Shown here piece by piece: positions 14,033 through 17,833 of a stretch of DNA of 17,833 nt (its first letter is position 1; each line of letters starts with the position of its first letter). The notes under the pieces are model-generated. The model searched no databases, was not told the DNA's origin, and worked only from the letters and a program-made list of their open reading frames with translations. The translations under genes were made by a program, and so were the position numbers. This DNA is from Verrucomicrobiota bacterium (GTDB lineage Bacteria; Verrucomicrobiota; Verrucomicrobiia; Chthoniobacterales; UBA10450): positions 1 through 17,833 of the forward strand of contig QHOM01000123.1 in NCBI GenBank assembly GCA_003218785.1, written 5' to 3'.

Positions 14033-14470
14033 TCATTTTTTCTGCACCCTGTCTCGTTTTGATTTGCGTTCCGGGCCTGATTTTTCTTCACAAGAATTTT
14101 CATGGCCTATGGATTGCCGCAAAAGATCGATGTGTACCCACACGCCGTAACTCTTCATCAGTGTCTTATCCGAATCGGAAAGGAGCGGGAAAGGCAGCCG
14201 GAATTTATCGATAAATTTTTGGTGACTAGCCGTCGAATCCACGCTGACACCAAAAATTTGAGCACTGCCTTTCACTTCTTCCCAGGCATCGCGGAGGTCG
14301 CACGCTTGGGTAGTGCAGCCCGGCGTATTGTCCTTTGGATAGAAATAGAGAATGACGTGTTCACCACGGAAATCCGAAAGCTTTACTTCCTGACCTGCTC
14401 CGTATTTTCCGCTGATAGCAGTAGCGCGGAATTCAGGTGCTCGATCGCCAATCTTGAGTTTCATTGCCAT
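14033..14470 (-). CDS. bcp: Bcp/PrxQ-type peroxiredoxin with abnormal C-terminus
   Basis: The thioredoxin-fold core is intact: LKIGDRAPEFRATAISG, VILYFYPKDNTPGCTTQACD with peroxidatic Cys52 and resolving Cys57 (the Bcp CxxxxC arrangement), FGVSVDSTASHQKF, FPLLSDSDKTLMKSYGVW. Such enzymes reduce H2O2 and organic peroxides using thioredoxin. After GVW (residue 111) the family normally continues with an 'R-TFVID--G-I' strand and a final 'GHA-EVL' helix. Here it reads VHIDLLRQSIGHENSCEEKS, then a basic tail with no resemblance. Roughly 40 residues of the normal C-terminal strand and helix seem lost, probably through a deletion with frame change. Catalytic residues remain but stability is doubtful. 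It lies 33 bases after the broken transporter gene. Confidence 0.85.
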   Translation of the reverse strand: MAMKLKIGDRAPEFRATAISGKYGAGQEVKLSDFRGEHVILYFYPKDNTPGCTTQACDLRDAWEEVKGSAQIFGVSVDSTASHQKFIDKFRLPFPLLSDSDKTLMKSYGVWVHIDLLRQSIGHENSCEEKSGPERKSKRDRVQKK

Positions 14471-14503
14471 TATTTTCCGTGTTTGTGCGAGCTGGCGAAT
14501 TTA

Positions 14504-15205
14504 TTATTTTTCGAGCAGAAGGATTAATGCCCCGACAGCGCAGAGCAGAGCGCCCATCAATCCGAGCTCGTATTTTTCGAGCCGGCCCAGATTGATCCGC
14601 CGCATTCCAGCCAGCGTAAGCGAGGTGAATATAATCATACCGACGACCGTAGCGACGGAAAGAATCGCAGTCAGTAAGGCAAAGCCGATCCATCCGTAGC
14701 GAATTCCGTACACATAAAACGGGACGAAACTTTCGCACGGCGAAAAAGTCAGCCGCGCCAACAAGCTGGTAATGGCAACCCGGGTGGAAACCGACGACAG
14801 CTTTGCATCCCATTATTCTGATCTTCATTCAATGCAAGGTGTGCTGCGTGAACTTGCGGACTCTCGCCAGGTGCTCGGCGGTGCCCGTGAACTTTGCCGC
14901 TCAGTTGGCGATACAAATAAAACAGACCAAAGAGGAGAAGCGCTCCGCCAGCGATCACCGGGAAGGCGTTTCCGATCTTCTCGTGTAACGCGAACCCAAA
15001 CAGCGTAAGGAGCAAACCCAAAAAAAACGGTGAAAATCACATGGTCGCTCCCGGCGAGCGCCGTGATTGCGAACGCCTTGGCATGATTCCACCGTTGGGC
15101 GCGTGTGGTCAGCACGAACGGCCGCCAATGCGTGGGAATGGCCGCATGAAAAAACGCAACGGTGAATCCCGTAATCGCGATCGTCGTGAAAACAGCCTCG
15201 TTCAC
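14504..15205 (-). pseudogene. NicO/HupE-like metal-transporter family membrane protein, frameshifted
   Basis: Three frames on one strand together make one protein. From GTG 15205: TTIAITGFTVAFFHAAIPTH, then TALAGSDHVIFTVF. From about 15021: LGLLLTLFGFALHEKIGNAF, then PVIAGGALLLFGLFYLYRQL. From about 14790: STRVAITSLLARLTFSPCES, YVYGIRYGWIGFALLTAILS, ending LLCAVGALILLLEK at TAA 14504. The H-A-x-x-P-x-H helix, the LTFSPCE motif and the six-helix plan resemble the NicO/HupE group of nickel/cobalt or related exporters. The first frame break is at a run of eight A (15020-15027), the second at about 14790-14815 near the histidine-containing loop. It is dead as written, unless the changes are sequence errors or slippage sites. 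Confidence 0.65.
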
Positions 15206-15261
15206 TTTAAGAGAAAATGCGGGAAGAGCCTAAATGCTCCGCTGCTTCGCAACAAAGATTA

Positions 15262-15315
15262 TCGGGCTGGTGGGATTTGAACCCACGGCCTGTCGCCGCG
15301 GCGACCGCTCTACCA
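15262..15315 (-). pseudogene. 3' fragment of tRNA-Pro with replaced anticodon arm
   Basis: The minus strand gives TGGTAGAGCG, then GTCGCCGCGGCGAC, then AGGCCGTGGGTTCAAATCCC continuing to CAGCCCGA. Outside the middle 14 bases it is identical to the 3' part of the intact tRNA-Pro at 15569-15642. The 5' acceptor strand and D stem are missing and the 17-base anticodon arm is replaced by a 14-bp palindrome, so it cannot be a working tRNA. It directly overlaps the TAG of the GIY-YIG gene. Confidence 0.85.
15292..15305. repeat. Palindrome GTCGCCGCGGCGAC, copy 1
   Basis: A perfect 14-bp palindrome in place of the anticodon arm of the tRNA-Pro fragment. An identical copy is at 17052-17065 before smpB. 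The probability of two exact 14-bp copies by chance in 18 kb is low, though the GC-rich composition helps. It is likely a dispersed palindromic element. Confidence 0.7.
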
Positions 15316-15546
15316 TATCCTCTCGAGATCATCTCTACCTCGTCCCGTTTTGTAATATCGCTCGCGTTGCGCTGCTTCGGAGCGAGTGGCAAAGCTTTCC
15401 CTGTGGACTAGAACCCACGGCACTCCATGTTTCGTCGCCTTGGAATCACCAGCGTTGTGGCGGCGAATGCGCTCAGTCAAATTCTCGCAAGAACCGACGT
15501 AGCGTCGTCCGGTTTTCTGGCTGCGCAACACGTAACAATAAAACAT
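15310..15546 (-). CDS. GIY-YIG single-domain nuclease, 78 aa
   Basis: The GIY-YIG nuclease fold is visible throughout: FYCYVLRSQKTGRRYVGSCE (the 'GIY' and 'YIG' strands), NLTERIRRHNAGDSKATKHG, then WVLVHRESFATRSEAAQRER with the catalytic Glu in the SEAAQRE helix, and KTGRGRDDLERIW at the end. Members of this UPF0213/YhbQ-like group are small DNA endonucleases related to the UvrC N-terminus and homing enzymes; cellular targets are mostly unknown. Start is ATG 15546, 23 bases downstream of the tRNA-Pro gene. The TAG (15310-15312) lies inside a second, truncated copy of that tRNA. The gene is thus framed by direct repeats of the tRNA 3' half, as expected if it had inserted into the tRNA gene and restored it. 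Confidence 0.88.
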   Translation of the reverse strand: MFYCYVLRSQKTGRRYVGSCENLTERIRRHNAGDSKATKHGVPWVLVHRESFATRSEAAQRERYYKTGRGRDDLERIW

Positions 15547-15568
15547 TCTTCAGCCATTGGTAATCACA

Positions 15569-15642
15569 TCGGGCTGGTGGGATTTGAACCCACGGCCTCC
15601 TGGTCCCGAACCAGGCGCTCTACCAAGCTGAGCCACAGCCCG
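15569..15642 (-). tRNA. tRNA-Pro (anticodon CGG)
   Basis: A complete 74-base cloverleaf on the minus strand. The acceptor stem is CGGGCTG/CAGCCCG with discriminator A. The D arm is GCTC-AGCTTGGTA-GAGC. The anticodon arm CCTGG-TTCGGGA-CCAGG has CGG at positions 34-36. The T arm is GTGGG-TTCAAAT-CCCAC. The CCA end is not encoded. It decodes CCG proline codons. Its 3' 45 or so bases are duplicated at 15262-15315 on the far side of the GIY-YIG gene. Confidence 0.97.
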
Positions 15643-15878
15643 AATTGCTCCGTCAGATCTTGCGCGCCAAGGCGGCGCGCGTCCTTACTTCGCGTATTTT
15701 GCGACGCCTGGCAAGGGGGACGTGGCGGCGTCGTGGCGCCCGCGAACTTTTGTCGAACAAATTAGTTCTTTCTAGTTTTACAGGAACAGCGTTTTGGCGA
15801 AGAGCCGAAAAGGGGCAAGCGAAGCGCGTGGGTCGCCCTGCGGCTTGCGCTGTCATATCATGCCAGTAAGATCGCCGC

Positions 15879-16565
15879 GTGCTTTCTCAGCCCGATTCTG
15901 TTTTGAACGATTCTGTGCACGCCGATCAGATGCTCGAGCTGATGTACAAGCTCATGGAATATCGCAGTGATGAGGTACGACATCGGCTCGAGAAAGTTGG
16001 TCGCGCCGCATCGATGTTACATATGGATGTCTTGCTTCTCATCTACCACTTCGCCAAGTTCAGCGCGGGAAATATTCTCGAGATTGGTCCCTACATTGGT
16101 GGCTCAACAGTCGCCGCCGCGTTTGGCGCACGCGAGTCCCGTGCACGAAAAAAAAAGATAGTGAGCATCGAAGCCGGAGGACAGTTGAAACACTTTCGGC
16201 TGTCGAGCAGGGATATCATCAAGGATTTGCGAAAAAATCTCGCGCGATTCGGCGTAGCGGGAGACGTTACTTTGATCAACGGGCGCTCCTTCGACGAAGC
16301 AACTATCTTCGAAGTTCGTCACCGGTTGAGCAGCGGCGATGTGGGCCTGTTCATTTTTGACGCCGACGATAATGTGCGCCGGGACCTCGATTGCTACGGT
16401 GACCTGCTAAATGACGGCTGCTGGCTGGTGATCGACGATTACTTTGGACCGGCAAAAGCAGCGCCGCTCCGGGCGCAGGTTGACGTCCTTCTATCCGAGG
16501 GCCGGCTCCTTCCGTTTGGATATTACGGATGGGGCACTTGGGTCGGCCAATGGCATCGCAAATGA
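15879..16565 (+). CDS. Class I SAM-dependent methyltransferase, 228 aa
   Basis: After an ~60-residue helical N-terminus comes a Rossmann methyltransferase core: motif I NILEIGPYIGGSTVAAAFG (about residues 65-83), motif II KKIVSIEAGG, DVTLINGRSFDEA, and the motif around GLFIFDADDNVRRDLDCYGD with GCWLVIDDYFG. This is the pattern of the Methyltransf_24 group, often near surface-polysaccharide or small-molecule O-methylation genes; the substrate is unknown. The start is uncertain: GTG 15879 gives MLSQPDSVLN, and several in-frame TTG or ATG codons follow within 60 bases with no convincing ribosome-binding site. It stands apart from the tRNA/GIY-YIG unit by about 235 bases. Confidence 0.85.
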   Translation: MLSQPDSVLNDSVHADQMLELMYKLMEYRSDEVRHRLEKVGRAASMLHMDVLLLIYHFAKFSAGNILEIGPYIGGSTVAAAFGARESRARKKKIVSIEAGGQLKHFRLSSRDIIKDLRKNLARFGVAGDVTLINGRSFDEATIFEVRHRLSSGDVGLFIFDADDNVRRDLDCYGDLLNDGCWLVIDDYFGPAKAAPLRAQVDVLLSEGRLLPFGYYGWGTWVGQWHRK

Positions 16566-16814
16566 GTCGTGTTGAGTTCGATTGTTAAGAATTCGATGCC
16601 GAGCCCGGCTCACTCGTCGATTCCGGAAGGGCTATGCATTGGCACGATTGGCAAGAACAAATCCATTGACAAGCAGTGGCTTTGCTTGGAAAGTCAACAC
16701 TCGTTTTTTACTATGCTCGCCCCGCAACTTACTCCATCCGGCATCGCAGGCAGCGTGCCGGTCATTCTTCAATTCCCGACGGAAACATCCCGCCCCGTTC
16801 GTTTCTTGCGCCAT

Positions 16815-17030
16815 ATGACGACTCAACTCCTCCAGGAAGCAGCTCAGGTGATCCCGAATCAGCAACTTCTGATCAACGTTGTCTCCAAGCGCGTGCGTCA
16901 GCTCGGCTTGGGACATCGACCGATGGTGGAGACGACTCCCCGCATGTCGCTCACTGATATTGCGCTTAAGGAAATCGTCGCGGGGAAATTGACTTACGAA
17001 CCGCTTCACGGTTTGTCGGACGGCGCCTAA
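16815..17030 (+). CDS. rpoZ: RNA polymerase omega subunit, 71 aa
   Basis: Omega helps fold and assemble the beta' subunit of RNA polymerase. The conserved core is seen in PNQQLLINVVSKRVRQLGLG, then RPMVETTPRMSLTDIALKEI and VAGKLTYEP, the usual 'NVVSKR--QL--G-RP-V' and 'DIALKEI--GK--Y' signatures. I chose ATG 16815 (MTTQLLQEAAQVIP). The open frame extends back to 16569, but the added 82 residues look non-coding and are far longer than the family allows. No gmk gene, a common neighbour, is present. smpB begins 43 bases downstream on the same strand, so the two are probably co-transcribed. The 249 bases between the methyltransferase and this gene probably hold its promoter, including TTGACA at 16667. 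Confidence 0.88.
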   Translation: MTTQLLQEAAQVIPNQQLLINVVSKRVRQLGLGHRPMVETTPRMSLTDIALKEIVAGKLTYEPLHGLSDGA

Positions 17031-17051
17031 TCGTCGAGCGAGAAAGGGTTG

Positions 17052-17065
17052 GTCGCCGCGGCGAC
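17052..17065. repeat. Palindrome GTCGCCGCGGCGAC, copy 2, in the smpB leader
   Basis: The palindrome ends 8 bases before the smpB ATG, where a ribosome-binding site would be, and no other Shine-Dalgarno sequence is visible. In RNA it could fold into a short 5-bp hairpin that would affect initiation. It is identical to the copy at 15292-15305. Confidence 0.65.
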
Positions 17066-17073
17066 TGTACAAT

Positions 17074-17598
17074 ATGGCGGCTGAGTCGATCGTCAATCGC
17101 AAAGCACTGCGCGATTATCACGTTTTCGAGCGCTACGAAGCGGGCATCGAGTTGAGGGGTAGCGAGGTTAAATCCATCCGCGCGGGCAAGGCAAATATTA
17201 GCGATGCTTTTGCGCGAATTGAAAATGGCGAAGCCTTTCTTTATAACGCCGATATTCAACCGTACGAACGCGCCAGCCACGAAATTCCAGCTGCAAAACG
17301 CGTCCGCAAGCTTTTGCTGCATCGAGAGGAGATCGACAAGCTTTACGGTGAAACGCAGGTCGCCGGACGTGCTCTGGTCGTTCTGAAGCTCTACTGGAAA
17401 AACGGCAGCGCGCCATCGAGCGCGAGACCGCCCGCGAAGTCGCACGCTTTAATCGCAAACACGGCTGATTCAATTTGTAGCGGCGCTCTGCCTGCCACGC
17501 CGAAGCTTTGCGAAGGCGAGGGAGCGTCGCATTTCTTTTCCGGAGAGTTCGAGCGACCCCGAATGCTTTCGGGCCGCTACAGTTTTAATCCGTTCTAA
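17074..17598 (+). CDS. smpB: SsrA-binding protein SmpB, disrupted after residue ~111
   Basis: SmpB binds tmRNA and delivers it to stalled ribosomes for trans-translation. The first ~111 residues are normal: VNRKALRDYHVFERYEAGIE, LRGSEVKSIRAGKANISDAF, GEAFLYNADIQPY, RKLLLHREEIDKLYGETQ and LKLYWKNG. The family then continues for about 17 residues ('-VKV-IALAKGK--HDKR') to a basic C-terminal tail. Here the frame jumps straight into SAPSSARPPAKSHALIANTA and on through an intergenic repeat to a stop at 17596-17598. The true tail (QRAIERETAREVARFNRKHG) is encoded in another frame at 17406-17468. About 50 bases are therefore missing. The lost tail is needed for tmRNA function in E. coli, so this copy is probably inactive if the sequence is right. 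Confidence 0.85.
   Translation: MAAESIVNRKALRDYHVFERYEAGIELRGSEVKSIRAGKANISDAFARIENGEAFLYNADIQPYERASHEIPAAKRVRKLLLHREEIDKLYGETQVAGRALVVLKLYWKNGSAPSSARPPAKSHALIANTADSICSGALPATPKLCEGEGASHFFSGEFERPRMLSGRYSFNPF
17406..17468 (+). pseudogene. smpB: Out-of-frame C-terminal tail of SmpB
   Basis: In the +2 frame relative to the smpB start these bases read QRAIERETAREVARFNRKHG followed by TGA (17466-17468). This aligns with the end of SmpB proteins ('KR--IKERE----ARI-K---'). It shows the gene was recently intact and that a deletion near 17405, not multiple of three, separated the two parts. Confidence 0.8.
17476..17581. repeat. Inverted-repeat element with TGTAGCGGC/GCCGCTACA ends, 106 bp
   Basis: TGTAGCGGC (17476-17484) and GCCGCTACA (17573-17581) are perfect 9-bp terminal inverted repeats. 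Inside is the CCCCGAA-TGC-TTTCGGG hairpin related to the one at 2632-2657. It starts 7 bases after the original smpB stop and is non-coding; the displaced smpB frame reads through it. It looks like a MITE/REP-type intergenic element. Confidence 0.6.
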
Positions 17599-17618
17599 TC
17601 TGGGTAATCTGGAGAATC

Positions 17619-17833
17619 ATGCTTCGTGTCCTGTCACTCGCAGTAGCCCTCCTCTTCGTCGCCTGGTTGGTTCTGCGCCTGATCCGAACACACCGCTTTT
17701 CTTTACGGAACAAGATCTTCGTCATCACAGGCGGATCACGCGGACTTGGCCTCGTGCTTGCGCGGCAAATTTGCGCTGCAGGCGGAAAAGTCGCGCTCAT
17801 CGCGCGCGATGGCGATGAACTCGGGCGCGCAAA
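17619..17833 (+). CDS. Membrane-anchored short-chain dehydrogenase/reductase (partial, 5' end)
   Basis: ATG 17619 opens MLRVLSLAVALLFVAWLVLR, a membrane anchor, followed by FSLRNKIFVITGGSRGLGLV, the nucleotide-binding TGGxxGLG motif of classical short-chain dehydrogenases, and KVALIARDGDELGRA, the second strand with the Arg-Asp that favours NADP(H). The frame is cut by the window edge after 71 codons, so the catalytic Ser-Tyr-Lys is not visible and the substrate is unknown. Confidence 0.85.
   Translation, partial: MLRVLSLAVALLFVAWLVLRLIRTHRFSLRNKIFVITGGSRGLGLVLARQICAAGGKVALIARDGDELGRA

Noticed and set aside
15262..15315. A second functional tRNA
   Set aside because: It lacks the 5' acceptor and D-stem strands, and the anticodon arm is a palindrome with a 4-base loop, so it cannot fold into a working tRNA.
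15234..15765. Plus-strand frames containing VGFEPTA-type sequence
   Set aside because: These are antisense translations of the tRNA-Pro gene and its fragment, a well-known false ORF type.
16632..17102. A 156-codon minus-strand frame across rpoZ
   Set aside because: The plus strand carries the omega-subunit signature in this place, and the minus frame shows no family and overlaps the smpB start.
1..17833. CRISPR array or integron attC series
   Set aside because: No short regularly spaced repeats with unique ~30-40-bp spacers, no cas genes, and the xseA repeats do not have the attC palindromic form; no integrase gene is in the window.

Overview
The window looks like a chromosomal segment of a soil Verrucomicrobiota, possibly a Chthoniobacterales/Udaeobacter-type genome. 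That placement is inference. It rests on intergenic repeats that translate as 'AGILPALP', a PEP-CTERM-like secreted protein remnant, an AraC regulator ending in a 'GCCPxLYP'-type tail, and housekeeping genes interspersed with short lineage-type hypothetical genes. Most genes from 1 to 8 kb and from 13 to 15.6 kb are on the minus strand. The run from 7.7 to 13.1 kb and the right end are on the plus strand.

Layout. 1-1.7 kb is accessory DNA: an unrecognised 178-aa gene, a broken tiny ORF, a 59-aa membrane peptide, a truncated secreted-protein gene, a 146-aa secreted protein and a gene remnant. 1.75-4.54 kb is the most interesting part. The last ~150 bp of xseA (exonuclease VII large subunit) occurs four times in the same orientation: three decayed copies plus the real gene end. 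Between the copies lie single-function cargos: a vapBC toxin-antitoxin pair, a GNAT acetyltransferase and a small membrane protein. This resembles a cassette array built on the 3' end of a housekeeping gene. 4.4-7.5 kb holds xseA, ruvB and an anti-sigma/RsbW-type ATPase. 7.7-13.15 kb holds an exported protein, a DUF5996 protein, an AraC regulator, purH and an FMN alpha-hydroxy-acid dehydrogenase. 13.2-15.2 kb is a minus-strand cluster of small membrane proteins, a Bcp peroxiredoxin with an abnormal C-terminus and a frameshifted NicO/HupE-like transporter. 15.26-15.64 kb is a second 3'-end duplication: a GIY-YIG nuclease gene sits between an intact tRNA-Pro(CGG) and a 3' fragment of the same tRNA. 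The right end has a methyltransferase, rpoZ, a damaged smpB and the start of a short-chain dehydrogenase.

Two themes recur. First, the 3' ends of host genes (xseA, tRNA-Pro) are duplicated around small cargo genes, and short inverted-repeat elements sit at gene ends (ruvB, the DUF4203 gene, smpB). Second, several genes carry small deletions or frameshifts (smpB, bcp, the transporter, the tiny ORF, xseA copies A and C). These could be real erosion or sequence/assembly error, and raw-read support would be needed to tell them apart.
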